DNA from: Maribacter hydrothermalis
GTDB taxonomy: Bacteria > Bacteroidota > Bacteroidia > Flavobacteriales > Flavobacteriaceae
DNA length: 64,000 bases
Assembly: GCF_001913155.1 (NCBI RefSeq)
Contig: NZ_CP018760.1
Span: 2,356,001-2,420,000, forward strand
Reading direction: 5' to 3'
A model generated the notes under the pieces. That model made no database searches, was not told the origin of the DNA, and saw only the letters and a list, made by a program, of their open reading frames with translations. Below are positions 55,659 to 64,000 of the stretch, piece after piece (position 1 is the stretch's first letter; the number at the start of each line of letters is the position of its first letter). Both the position numbers and the translations under genes were made by a program.

Positions 55659-55788
55659 AAGACTAATTTACAAGTTTACTTGGATAGTATTCATATAAAA
55701 AGTAGCTCAAAAGAATAATTAAGAAAACATAAAATCTCTTTTTCTCTTTACTAAAAGCAGAAGAGATTTTAAATTAAACTTCATTTTG

Positions 55789-57417
55789 TTAATTTTTAAA
55801 AGCTTTGTCCAAAAACTGATAACGTGCATCATTTGGAGCATTTATTAACTTACTTTCGGTGTCAAGAACCATAACTGGGGGAGTAGTGTCTTTTGCTGTG
55901 GCTGCATCCCAATTTGGCAAGCCTTCGCCATTTGGATTTCCGGTTTTAATAAAGTTCGCGAAATAGGTCATCATTTCTTTAGATACTTTATAATCATCAG
56001 CGGTCCATGCATAATCATCCACCAAATGTAAGTTGCCCATACAGTATTCTATTTCGCAAGCATGTGGAGCGCCAACAGCTTTAGGAGCAGCGGGAGCATC
56101 TGATCCTTTGGTCACTGTACCACCTGCCAAACCAGAAGCTAAAGAATTATCTACTAATGGAGGCCTTAATTTACTGTATAAATACCTGTAAACAGATTGG
56201 TCGCTATTTTTTCTATGTAAATCAAACCATTTCCAAGTGCTATAAGATATAAATCTGTCTGAGGCCAAAGCTGTGGCAGATAATTCAATTTCTTTTTCTG
56301 AACCATGAGGGTACAGTTCCAAAACTTTTTTATATTGCTTTGGGTAAGCTTCTTTTACCTTTTTCACATAATTCTCTTCTGTGTAAGGACCTTGTGTAAA
56401 TGCCATTCCTGGAATCTCGGCAGAGTTCCAACCTAGTAATAAAGGAACCATAGCTTGTTCTTTACTTTCAAAAATTTCGGGTAGTGTTTTTGGTAAAAAA
56501 TATCCATCTAACACAGCTGGAAAACCAAATCTTTTAGACTCATTATATATTTCATACACTTCTCTAGTACTCAATTTTCGTAATTCAGCAAGAGTAGGGT
56601 ACCCCGCATTTTTAGCAAACTCCATTCCCATGTTTTCAGCATCTTTTAAGGAAACCGGGGACATTGTAGGGTTGATTCCTGCACCGCTTTCGCCAATTGC
56701 ACCTGCAATTAAGTCTTTAGATAATGGAGAGGCCATTTGCTGACTAGCGCCAATTGATCCAGCAGATTCACCTGCAATAGTTACTTTACTTGGATCACCA
56801 CCAAAAGCAGTTATATTGTTATTTACCCAATTCAGCGCCGCATTTTGATCTAATAAGCCATAATTGCCAGAAGCTTTATAGGAGGCTTCAGCACTTAACT
56901 CTGGGTGTGCTAAAAATCCAAAAATATTTAGGCGATAATTAGTGGTAACCACAACAATACCTTCTTTAGCCATGCTTTCCCCATCGTAACGAGGTTCAGA
57001 TGCATCACCTGCAACATTTCCTCCACCAAAGAAATAGACCAACACAGGTAAATCTTTTGTATTGCGGTTAGCGGGAGTCCATACATTTAAATACAAGCAG
57101 TCTTCACTAACTCCGTTAGATCTAGATTTCATATCACCAAATACCATAGTTTGCATTGGGCGTGGACCAAAGGCTTTAGTTTCTTTAACTCCGCTCCAAT
57201 TATCTAAAGGTTGTGGCGCTTTCCATCTAAGCTCACCTAATGGAGGTTGGGCAAACGGGATGCCGAAATAGCGTTGAATTCCGGTATGTGTATCATAATT
57301 ACCTTCTATAATACCGTTTTCAATGCTTGCTTGAACAGGAAACGAATTGGTTTCTTGTGCGGTAGCTAAATGGGTTATTGTTATGAATACAAAAAGTAGC
57401 ATTGTTAAATTTTTCAT
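55789..57417 (-). CDS. Exported type-B carboxylesterase
   Basis: 542 residues, alpha/beta hydrolase of the carboxylesterase/para-nitrobenzyl esterase family. Signal peptide (TMLLFVFITITHLATAQ). The nucleophile is Ser218 in VTIAGESAGSIGA; the oxyanion region is FFGGGNVAGDAS; the acid and His are in WNSAEIPG and GAPHACEIEYCMG. N-terminal FGIPFAQPPLGELRW is the family signature. Secretion suggests deacetylation or deacylation of extracellular polymers, for instance acetylated polysaccharides, but substrate is not shown. Transcribed divergently from the nucleoside hydrolase-like gene. Confidence 0.9.
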   Translation of the reverse strand: MKNLTMLLFVFITITHLATAQETNSFPVQASIENGIIEGNYDTHTGIQRYFGIPFAQPPLGELRWKAPQPLDNWSGVKETKAFGPRPMQTMVFGDMKSRSNGVSEDCLYLNVWTPANRNTKDLPVLVYFFGGGNVAGDASEPRYDGESMAKEGIVVVTTNYRLNIFGFLAHPELSAEASYKASGNYGLLDQNAALNWVNNNITAFGGDPSKVTIAGESAGSIGASQQMASPLSKDLIAGAIGESGAGINPTMSPVSLKDAENMGMEFAKNAGYPTLAELRKLSTREVYEIYNESKRFGFPAVLDGYFLPKTLPEIFESKEQAMVPLLLGWNSAEIPGMAFTQGPYTEENYVKKVKEAYPKQYKKVLELYPHGSEKEIELSATALASDRFISYSTWKWFDLHRKNSDQSVYRYLYSKLRPPLVDNSLASGLAGGTVTKGSDAPAAPKAVGAPHACEIEYCMGNLHLVDDYAWTADDYKVSKEMMTYFANFIKTGNPNGEGLPNWDAATAKDTTPPVMVLDTESKLINAPNDARYQFLDKAFKN

Positions 57418-57524
57418 TTAAAATAGTTTTCTATTGTCTCAATTTGTAACAATAATACATTTATTTTTTAATTCTATAATAACCTGACCATTAATAATTA
57501 GTATTATTGGTGAAACTTAGTTGC

Positions 57525-57532
57525 TAATTTTG
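57525..57532 (+). promoter_or_regulatory. Candidate -7 box for the nucleoside hydrolase-like gene
   Basis: TAATTTTG matches TAnnTTTG, 80 bp before the start codon, in the 195-bp divergent region. A TTGG lies upstream at shorter than usual spacing. Confidence 0.35.
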
Positions 57533-57612
57533 ATAATTTAGACTATTCAATCTCAATGGGCATTGAAAATGTACTAACAATGAAGCCTAATTTTTTTTAA
57601 ACCATAATTCTT

Positions 57613-58626
57613 ATGAAATCAATATTTTTAATATTCTTTTTTGTCGTTTGTACATTTGGCTTTTCTCAGCAACCTGGGCTAGAGGAACTGAACTCTATTG
57701 TAAAACCTAGAATGCGAGTAATAATCGATAATGATTTAGGCGGTGATCCCGATGGACTCTTTCAATTAGCACATCATTTAATGTCACCATCCGTAGAAAT
57801 CCGTGGAGTAATTGCTTCGCATTTATATGAACATGGATTTGGTGGACCTGGAACTTCGGAGTATGCAAAAGAACAGGCAATGAAAGTTATTGAAATTTTA
57901 GAGCTTGAAAATGAACTGACCGTTTATACAGATAAAAGTGTAAGCATGACCAGTGTTACAAAACCAATAGATAGTGATGCGGTACAGGCTATTATTAAAG
58001 AAGCAATGCGTACCGATACCAATTTGCCGTTGTACGTTGTTTGTGGAGGTGGTTTAACCAATATTGCTAGTGCCTATTTGCTTGAGCCTAAAATTGCAGA
58101 AAAGATTACCTTAGTTTGGATCGGCGGTCCAGAATATATAGATATCGCAATTCCGCCACCTGGGTATACTACTCTTGAATATAATTTGGGAATTGATATT
58201 AAAGCTGCTCAAGTAATTTTTAATGATTCTAATATTAATTTATGGCAAGTTCCAAGAAATGTATACCGCCAACCCATAATGTCTGATGCTGAACTTTTGA
58301 CCAAAGTTAAAGGGAAAGGTAAATTGGGGAATCATTTATTCAGCATTATGAAAGAGGCGTATATGAAATTGGACAAATGGAATATACCTATGGGCGAAGT
58401 ATATATTTATGGGGATAATCCGTTAGTGCTTTTAACGGCGATACAATCTTCTTTTGAGCCAGACCCATCGTCTAGTACTTACCTTCTAAAACAAGCACCA
58501 AGAATAAATGATGAGGGAGTATATGAAAGCAATTTTGACGGAAGAAATATTAGGGTTTACCATCAGTTAGATAATAGATTGTTGTTTGAAGATTTCTTTG
58601 CAAAGTTGGAGTTGTTTTCAAAATAG
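57613..58626 (+). CDS. Exported nucleoside hydrolase-like protein
   Basis: 337 residues. Signal peptide (IFLIFFFVVCTFGFSQQ). The N-terminal calcium-site motif of inosine-uridine hydrolases appears in a modified form, VIIDNDLGGDPDGLFQLAHH (Asp39, Asp41, Asp45, Asp47), and VVCGGGLTNIASAYLLEP is the family's central motif. The secreted location suggests scavenging of nucleosides or related N-glycosides from outside. The shift in the Asp motif leaves the exact substrate open. Confidence 0.8.
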   Translation: MKSIFLIFFFVVCTFGFSQQPGLEELNSIVKPRMRVIIDNDLGGDPDGLFQLAHHLMSPSVEIRGVIASHLYEHGFGGPGTSEYAKEQAMKVIEILELENELTVYTDKSVSMTSVTKPIDSDAVQAIIKEAMRTDTNLPLYVVCGGGLTNIASAYLLEPKIAEKITLVWIGGPEYIDIAIPPPGYTTLEYNLGIDIKAAQVIFNDSNINLWQVPRNVYRQPIMSDAELLTKVKGKGKLGNHLFSIMKEAYMKLDKWNIPMGEVYIYGDNPLVLLTAIQSSFEPDPSSSTYLLKQAPRINDEGVYESNFDGRNIRVYHQLDNRLLFEDFFAKLELFSK

Positions 58627-58882
58627 AAACTTGATTGTTATATATGATATGAGAGAAGATTCTACATGGCGGTATGCTTTCAGCCCCGTTTTTCAATGAC
58701 TTCGTAAGACTTTAGATTTATAAAATAGTGTTCATATATCAAAATTAAATTCGTTTGTAATTGGTGCATTATTGTTGCAGTTCCATTTTTTAAGATTTAA
58801 ATGATGAAATGAGATAGTATTTATACGGTTAGAATTCTCATATATGACATTGTTAAATTATTTTTGAACAAAATTTATAATA

Positions 58883-59752
58883 ATGGCTTCAGGATTTTTT
58901 GCAATTCTAGATGATGTAGCGGCACTGTTGGATGACGTGGCGGCTATGAGTAAAATAGCAACCAAAAAAACAGCAGGTATTTTGGGAGACGATTTAGCTG
59001 TTAATGCAGAAAAAGCCTCTGGTTTTGTCTCTGATAGGGAATTACCGGTTTTATGGGCCATTACCAAAGGTTCTCTCCTAAATAAAATAATTATTTTACC
59101 CATTGCATTTTTATTAAGCGCCTTTTTGCCATGGGCGGTAACGGTCGTGTTAATTGTTGGAGGCATTTACCTTGCATACGAGGGTGCAGAAAAAATCTAT
59201 GAATATTTTGTACCCCATGAGCATGCACACATAGCAACTGAAATGAAGGAGATGACGAAAGAGGAGATTTTGGAAATTGAAAAGACCAAGATAAAATCCG
59301 CCATTGTCACCGATTTTATTCTAAGCATAGAAATTGTCATTATTGCATTAGGTGCTGTTATTAAAGAGCCCTTACTAACTCAAATTATGGTTGTCTCGGT
59401 AGTAGCCTTATTGGCGACGGTAGGTGTTTATGGAATCGTAGCCCTAATTGTAAGAATGGATGAATTTGGAACCAGATTGATTAATTATAACGAGGAGGAT
59501 AACAGTATTTCCGATAAAATTGGTCACTTTTTCGTGAACGCATTACCAAAAGTAATTAAAGCACTATCAGTGATTGGAACAATAGCATTATTATTAGTTT
59601 CTGGCGGTATTTTTGTACATAATATTGATTTCTTTCATCATCTACTACCCAATGTACCTAGTTTATTGGTCGAATTTGGAGTAGGTCTTATTGTTGGGTT
59701 TATAGCTTTGCTTTTTTATATTGGAATTAAAAAATTATTTGTTAAAAGCTAG
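58883..59752 (+). CDS. DUF808 (YedI-like) membrane protein
   Basis: 289 residues. The start MASGFFAILDDVAALLDDVA followed by KKTAGILGDDLAVNAEKASGF is the DUF808 signature. Several membrane helices follow, the last being EFGVGLIVGFIALLFYIG. Function unknown. A Glu-rich soluble loop (HIATEMKEMTKEEILEIEKT) lies in the middle. Monocistronic by appearance; 256 bp without a gene precede it, in which I see only AT-rich promoter-like DNA. Confidence 0.9.
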   Translation: MASGFFAILDDVAALLDDVAAMSKIATKKTAGILGDDLAVNAEKASGFVSDRELPVLWAITKGSLLNKIIILPIAFLLSAFLPWAVTVVLIVGGIYLAYEGAEKIYEYFVPHEHAHIATEMKEMTKEEILEIEKTKIKSAIVTDFILSIEIVIIALGAVIKEPLLTQIMVVSVVALLATVGVYGIVALIVRMDEFGTRLINYNEEDNSISDKIGHFFVNALPKVIKALSVIGTIALLLVSGGIFVHNIDFFHHLLPNVPSLLVEFGVGLIVGFIALLFYIGIKKLFVKS

Positions 59753-59773
59753 TTAGTTCTTTACGAATACAAT

Positions 59774-60484
59774 TTAAATTGCGTTTGAATCGATATAACA
59801 TGTTACATTCTGATGTAACCATAAAAAAGAAGCGGGCAAGTCTGGGTTTATCGTTTTAGTCAGTAGATTTTCGATAACACTATTTTTGTTGGCTCCTGTA
59901 ATTAACAGAACTATTTTTTTAGATTGAAGAATATTAGCCATTCCCAAGGTTAATCCATAAGAAGGTTTTTTTTGCATTGTTGCTGTCATTTCATGTCGTA
60001 ACGATTCTTTAGAGAGTTTGGCGACATGGCAATATGGAGCCAAGGCTTTGCCAGGCTCGTTAAAACCAATATGCCCGTTTTTACCCAAACCGAGAATACA
60101 GGTATCGATTGGACCATGCCTCTTAATTTCATTCTGTATTCTTACACATTCTTCTTCTGGGGATGCCGGTTTACTTTCAAACGAAATGTAGCGGTCGCTT
60201 AAAATTTGAAGTGGTCCAAGAATTTTTTTCTGAATAAAAGTTTCACAGGAATTCTCATCGGATGCTGATATTCCTCCCCATTCATCTAGCTTGATAACTT
60301 TTAGTTTCTCAAAAAGGCTAGGTTCACTTTTATGGGCATTGGCCAAATTTTCATAAACACCATTTGGCGAATTGCCCGTCGCCACGCAAATCAATTGCTT
60401 ATTATTTTTTTTTAGATCGGTGAGTATGGAATCACTACATAATTGGCTCATTTCCTCATAATCCGAACAATATTTTATTTTCAT
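59774..60484 (-). CDS. nagB: Glucosamine-6-phosphate deaminase-like protein
   Basis: 236 residues, somewhat shorter than NagB (~266), closer to the NagB-II or 6-phosphogluconolactonase-like members. It contains LICVATGNSPNGVYENLA, IKLDEWGGIS and the active-site ILGLGKNGHIGFNEPG, whose His is the acid-base residue. It should convert glucosamine 6-phosphate to fructose 6-phosphate and ammonia. It is on the same strand as, and downstream of, the ChbG-like deacetylase and the broken oxidoreductase, which fits an amino-sugar catabolic operon. Confidence 0.85.
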   Translation of the reverse strand: MKIKYCSDYEEMSQLCSDSILTDLKKNNKQLICVATGNSPNGVYENLANAHKSEPSLFEKLKVIKLDEWGGISASDENSCETFIQKKILGPLQILSDRYISFESKPASPEEECVRIQNEIKRHGPIDTCILGLGKNGHIGFNEPGKALAPYCHVAKLSKESLRHEMTATMQKKPSYGLTLGMANILQSKKIVLLITGANKNSVIENLLTKTINPDLPASFLWLHQNVTCYIDSNAI

Positions 60485-60627
60485 TTGTTAATTGAAATTC
60501 CGTTTTGTACTATTTTTATACTGAAAACTATTAATCATTCCCTTTTTTCAAAGTTTATCAGGCTTGTCCACATTTAATGTGAACTGCATAAATACTTTTT
60601 ATGTGTTCCGACAGATTTATATGTCGA

Positions 60628-61226
60628 CTATATAACTTCTAAAACTACCCTGTTATCTTCGCCGGTTACGAATGGTTCTTTATTAATTTTTAAGCAGTCT
60701 ACAAAATGGGCGAACTCTTAAGGGAAACCGTAGTTCCATATTTCTTCGTACATGGTATAGCTCCACCAAACAGTATTTCCAGCTTTTTCGACAGTATATC
60801 CAACACCTTTTTTGCTGTACGTTTTAATGGATTTTCCTTGGAGCACATCGGCATAGGTCACTCCTTCAGATCCATGAATTTCCGCCCTATCGTCCATACT
60901 TCCTAATTTTGTCCAACTTTCCTTGGCGCTGGCGGTGACACCATTTTCAAATAGCTTCCAGGCCTTTGCTGACTTGACCGTAATTTCGCAATGCACTGCA
61001 TTTAGTGCTCCAATAACCATCATATCGATTTCCTCCAAGGCCAGCATTTCATCTAAATCAGTAAACTATTTTGGAATACCATGTTTAGTGGCAAATTTTT
61101 AGGATTGCTCTCTGTGCGCGACATCATGGTAATAATTTCTGCATCGGCAATAGTTTTCAGGGATTCAACCTATATAGAAGATATAAATTGCGAACCTATT
61201 AAACCAACGCCTATTTTTTTATTCAT
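60628..61226 (-). pseudogene. Gfo/Idh/MocA-type oxidoreductase, decayed
   Basis: The start reads MNKKIGVGLIGSQFISSI then a TAG stop. Coding similarity continues as VESLKTIADAEIITMMSRTE and then, after a frameshift and another stop, as DEMLALEEIDMMVIGALNAV. The middle of the protein (catalytic EKP region and most of the second domain) is deleted, joining CEITVKSAKA to the C-terminal IHGSEGVTYADV part. A TAA interrupts the end after IWNYGFP, followed by EFAHFVDCLKINKEP. At about 200 codons instead of ~340, it is non-functional. It sits between the ChbG-like gene (24 bp) and nagB, so a sugar dehydrogenase step of this operon has been lost. Confidence 0.85.
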
Positions 61227-61250
61227 TGCTACAATGTTATATAACACATT

Positions 61251-62186
61251 CTATTTTTCCCGGGTAATCTTGTCCCTAATTTCCCTCCAAGTTATCATTT
61301 TAATGTTTTGTTTTTTGATAATTTCAGTACATGCGTCACTCATTAGAAAATCATAGTCGGCCTGCCTCCATTCCGATCCATAATCAGGATGCTCTATGGT
61401 AATGGCTCTCATTTCAGGATTATCAAAAGCAGGATGCAACAATAAAAAAGTTAGTCCTGGCTCTAAATTTTCGAGGATATCAGTATATGTTTGCTTGGCA
61501 CCTTGCTTGTAAGTGTGGGGTTCCATTGAAAGAATACGATCAACTACCACAGTTTTTTCATCTAAAAGACTATTAATACTGTCGTGGTTCATGGTATATA
61601 CACGGCCATCCAATAAAACAGGAAGCCCGAACTCTTTGCCTACTTTCAAATAAGCTGCCGTAAAGCCAGGGGTGCTTGCGGCAGCCCCCATGTGCGCATC
61701 TAAATGGGTTACGTCGATACCGAACCTATAGGCCTTTTTTACTTGGTTTCTAAGTTCTACTTCCACTTCCTTTGGATCTGCATAATTTTGAAGGCTATCC
61801 ACTAACGCATAAAAATAACCGTTTTTGTTAAGTAAAGTTGGAACGGAATCTTTCGAAGAAACCGGTCCCCATTTATAATTTTTCCATTCACTGGTCAAGG
61901 TCATGTGCAGGCCAAAATCCATAGCTTTATTATTGCGGGCATAAGATGCAATTTCAGGAAACCATGAGCAGGGCACCATAATACTGGCTGAATTCAACGG
62001 ACCTTTTTCCAAAGCGGTTATACTCGCAGCATTCTCGGAATGCGCAACACCAAGATCGTCCGCGTGTAATATCAACAACTTGGTATCGGCCGAATAACCT
62101 AAACGTTCGGCCACGGTTTTATTTTGGGCGTTTGCACCAAAATAGAATGCTAAAAGTATACATGTTACAACCCGGAATGCCCTCAT
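61251..62186 (-). CDS. Exported ChbG/YdjC-type carbohydrate deacetylase
   Basis: 311 residues. Signal peptide (FRVVTCILLAFYFGANAQ). Metal and catalytic motifs of the YdjC family are visible: LILHADDLGVAHSENAA (Asp pair) and GIDVTHLDAHMGAAA (His-Asp-His). It should remove acetyl groups from an N-acetylated disaccharide or related sugar. Export to the periplasm differs from cytosolic E. coli ChbG. First gene of the minus-strand run with the decayed oxidoreductase and nagB, and divergent from the TolB/DUF1080 gene. Confidence 0.85.
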   Translation of the reverse strand: MRAFRVVTCILLAFYFGANAQNKTVAERLGYSADTKLLILHADDLGVAHSENAASITALEKGPLNSASIMVPCSWFPEIASYARNNKAMDFGLHMTLTSEWKNYKWGPVSSKDSVPTLLNKNGYFYALVDSLQNYADPKEVEVELRNQVKKAYRFGIDVTHLDAHMGAAASTPGFTAAYLKVGKEFGLPVLLDGRVYTMNHDSINSLLDEKTVVVDRILSMEPHTYKQGAKQTYTDILENLEPGLTFLLLHPAFDNPEMRAITIEHPDYGSEWRQADYDFLMSDACTEIIKKQNIKMITWREIRDKITREK

Positions 62187-62327
62187 AAGCTAAAAATTAA
62201 TAAGGTTTAAGCGATAGTCTAAATATACACAAAATATAAGGCTAATGTTTAATTGCAAAACCAAGATAATTTCGTTTTTAATTTTAGCAACTTCCTTTTT
62301 TTGTATCTTTTTCCTAAAATAAAAATT

Positions 62328-63920
62328 ATGATAAGATATATTTCGGTGGCCCTATTGTTCTTGTTAACTCTAAATTCAAATGCCCAGAAAGCTGAAGTGC
62401 GTTCTACTTTACAAACCTATGAGATCGAGACTGGTAAACGACAAACGATTTTGCAGGAAAATGCCCACTTTGAGGCACCAAATTGGGCTATTGATGGCGA
62501 TTACTTTATCATCAACCAAAATGGCGGCCTATTCAGGATTTCAATGGATGGAAAAAAGGATAAAATAGATACTGGTTCCGCCACACGATGTAATAACGAC
62601 CATGTGATTTCACCGGATGGTAAAACGCTTGCATTAAGCAATAACTTGGAAGGTGGAAACGAAGGCTGGCTGACTTCCTGTATTTTTACGATGCCAATTG
62701 AAGGAGGTGAACCTGTTCGGGTAACCAAAAATGTACCTTCTTTTCTACATGGGTGGTCTCCCGACGGAAAAATGGTTACATACACTGCATTTAGAAACGA
62801 CCAATTTGATATTTACACAATTCCGATAGCGGGTGGAGAAGAAATACAACTGACCAATAGTAAAGGCCTTTCCGATGGCCCGGAATATTCTGTCGATGGC
62901 GAACATATATATTACAATGCTATGGATTCTGGCAAAATGGAAATATGGCGAATGAATGCCGATGGCAGTGAAGGGGAACAGTTAACAGATGATTCCTATT
63001 CCAATTGGTTTCCACATATTTCTCCTGATGGAAAATATTTCGTGTTTATATCCTATTTACAAGATCAAGGTAGTGCCCACCCCGCTATGAAACAGGTGGC
63101 CTTGCGTCTGTTCAATATAAATTCTAAGGAAATAAGAACACTTTATACGTTTACGGGCGGACAAGGAAGTTTGAACGTACCCTCATGGTCGCCCGACGGA
63201 AAACAGTTTGCGTTTGTAACCTATGAATATATTGACAAGCCACAGCAATTATTGACCGAGTTGGATACTACATTGATCAATGAATTATCGGATTTGGAAA
63301 AGAACTATAATTGGCAATTACTGTTCGACGGAAATTCTACCGAAGGATGGCATGGCTTTAATACCGATTCGGCTCTGGATTCCTGGGGAATTACCAATGG
63401 CGCATTGGAAATGTTGACCGACAAAGGAACACCTATTGGGCTCTCATCGGACAAGGAATACGAAAATTTTGCGCTTAGCCTGGAATTTAAAGTCAGCAAG
63501 GGGGCCAATAGTGGCATACTTTTTCAAGTTGCAGAAACCGATGATTATGAGTTTGCATACGAAACGGGCAGCGAGTATCAGGTCATTGACCACGAAGGAT
63601 GGGAAAGAGGCCCTTTGGAGGACTGGCAGTTCTGTGGGGCCAACTATGCCATGTATCCACCACTGGTAAAAGCCCACAACCCCGCCGGGGAATGGAACCA
63701 TGCGGTTTTAGTAGTCGATGGAAACAAAGTGACGCAAATTTTAAACGGCCAAGTGGTCGTGGAATATGAAAAATATTCAGATGAATGGAATAAATTAAAG
63801 AATAGCGGAAAATGGGCCGATTTTCCCGATTACGGAAAATACGACAAAGGTCATATTGTTTTTCAACATTTTGGGGACAATGTCTTCTATAGGAATATAA
63901 AAATTAAGGAGTTAAAATAA
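62328..63920 (+). CDS. TolB-like propeller fused to DUF1080 (3-keto-disaccharide hydrolase) domain
   Basis: 530 residues from the ATG at 62328, which gives a good signal peptide (IRYISVALLFLLTLNSNAQ). The N-terminal ~310 residues are a TolB/WD40-like beta-propeller with PD-motif blades (ISPDGKTLALSNN, WSPDGKMVTYTAF, ISPDGKYFVFISY, WSPDGKQFAFVTY). The C-terminal ~210 residues are a DUF1080 concanavalin-like domain (LLFDGNSTEGWHGF, FALSLEFKVSKGANSGILF, YQVIDHEGW). DUF1080 enzymes cleave 3-keto-glycosides produced by Gfo/Idh oxidoreductases. A periplasmic or surface role in glycan breakdown is inferred. Confidence 0.85.
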   Translation: MIRYISVALLFLLTLNSNAQKAEVRSTLQTYEIETGKRQTILQENAHFEAPNWAIDGDYFIINQNGGLFRISMDGKKDKIDTGSATRCNNDHVISPDGKTLALSNNLEGGNEGWLTSCIFTMPIEGGEPVRVTKNVPSFLHGWSPDGKMVTYTAFRNDQFDIYTIPIAGGEEIQLTNSKGLSDGPEYSVDGEHIYYNAMDSGKMEIWRMNADGSEGEQLTDDSYSNWFPHISPDGKYFVFISYLQDQGSAHPAMKQVALRLFNINSKEIRTLYTFTGGQGSLNVPSWSPDGKQFAFVTYEYIDKPQQLLTELDTTLINELSDLEKNYNWQLLFDGNSTEGWHGFNTDSALDSWGITNGALEMLTDKGTPIGLSSDKEYENFALSLEFKVSKGANSGILFQVAETDDYEFAYETGSEYQVIDHEGWERGPLEDWQFCGANYAMYPPLVKAHNPAGEWNHAVLVVDGNKVTQILNGQVVVEYEKYSDEWNKLKNSGKWADFPDYGKYDKGHIVFQHFGDNVFYRNIKIKELK

Positions 63921-63937
63921 TAGAAAAAGCACATTTA

Positions 63938-64000
63938 TGAAAACCGACCAGAACTCACGTAGAAAATTTATAAAGAATTCTGTTACCGCAAGTGCAGGTA
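63938..64000 (+). CDS. Start of a Tat-exported protein (3' end outside window)
   Basis: 21 codons only. MKTDQNSRRKFIKNSVTASA is a twin-arginine (SRRKFIK) signal peptide. It begins 17 bp after the DUF1080 gene, so it is in the same operon. In similar loci this position is often held by a Gfo/Idh/MocA oxidoreductase or a sugar-phosphate isomerase/epimerase, but the visible part does not decide. Confidence 0.7.

Noticed and set aside
61081..61356. 91-residue plus-strand open frame
   Set aside because: It is the antisense of the oxidoreductase pseudogene and the end of the ChbG-like gene.

Overview
The window looks like chromosome of a marine Flavobacteriaceae bacterium (Bacteroidota; a Maribacter/Zobellia/Cellulophaga-like genus would fit). 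This is inferred from the AT-rich sequence, two very large secreted proteases with Por/T9SS-type C-terminal sorting domains, Bacteroidota-style TAnnTTTG promoter boxes, ribosome-binding regions that are A-rich rather than Shine-Dalgarno-like, and a Cas9 of the large Bacteroidota II-C kind. No species can be named from the sequence alone. No rRNA, insertion sequence or prophage was seen.

Layout. 0-4 kb: GNAT end fragment, aspartate kinase, fused PlsC/GNAT lipid acyltransferase. 3.5-4.9 kb: small ArsR-controlled cluster (ArsN1-like acetyltransferase, DUF6428-like protein, ArsR). 4.9-16.7 kb: mostly housekeeping genes on the minus strand (TM2 protein, VOC, DUF1801, 2-hydroxyacid dehydrogenase, cupin, MgtE, RsmA, a DUF4286-GGCT fusion, TPR protein, SugE/Gdx-type SMR pump, SerS, HTTM membrane protein, RibF). 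16.7-21.2 kb: reprolysin-type T9SS metalloprotease and a translationally coupled lipoprotein. 21.2-23.9 kb: pth, rplY/ctc, prs, tRNA-Leu(CAA).

23.9-34 kb is the highlight: a complete type II-C CRISPR-Cas locus. It has a divergently encoded tracrRNA (18-nt exact anti-repeat and terminator), a 1512-residue Cas9, Cas1, Cas2, and an array of 47 intact 46-bp repeats plus two degenerate end repeats (48 spacers of 29-30 bp). The strand logic (anti-repeat sequence, decayed repeats at the cas-distal end) implies that crRNAs are made from the minus strand while new spacers enter at the cas2 side. Each repeat carries a near-consensus Bacteroidota promoter. The decayed end holds a duplicated 25-bp element and a 57-codon ORF.

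34.2-38.6 kb, next to the array: a tightly coupled three-gene operon of unknown purpose (P-loop ATPase with a winged-helix-like tail, MscS-like membrane protein, CPA-type antiporter). 38.9-43.4 kb: PiT-like permease, secreted protein, and a TPR histidine kinase/LuxR-type response regulator pair. 43.6-50.7 kb: small lipoprotein, a second protease-lipoprotein pair (M4/thermolysin type) paralogous in its accessory parts to the one at 16.7 kb, a PQQ-propeller lipoprotein and a beta-barrel protein. 50.8-55.7 kb: DinB and a short DnaE2-like polymerase, a probable mutagenesis cassette, set among GC-rich dispersed palindromes, plus a 45-residue membrane protein. 55.8-64 kb: a carbohydrate-oriented region with carboxylesterase, nucleoside hydrolase-like protein, DUF808 protein, NagB-like deaminase, a decayed Gfo/Idh/MocA oxidoreductase, a ChbG/YdjC deacetylase, a TolB-propeller/DUF1080 fusion and the start of a Tat-exported protein.
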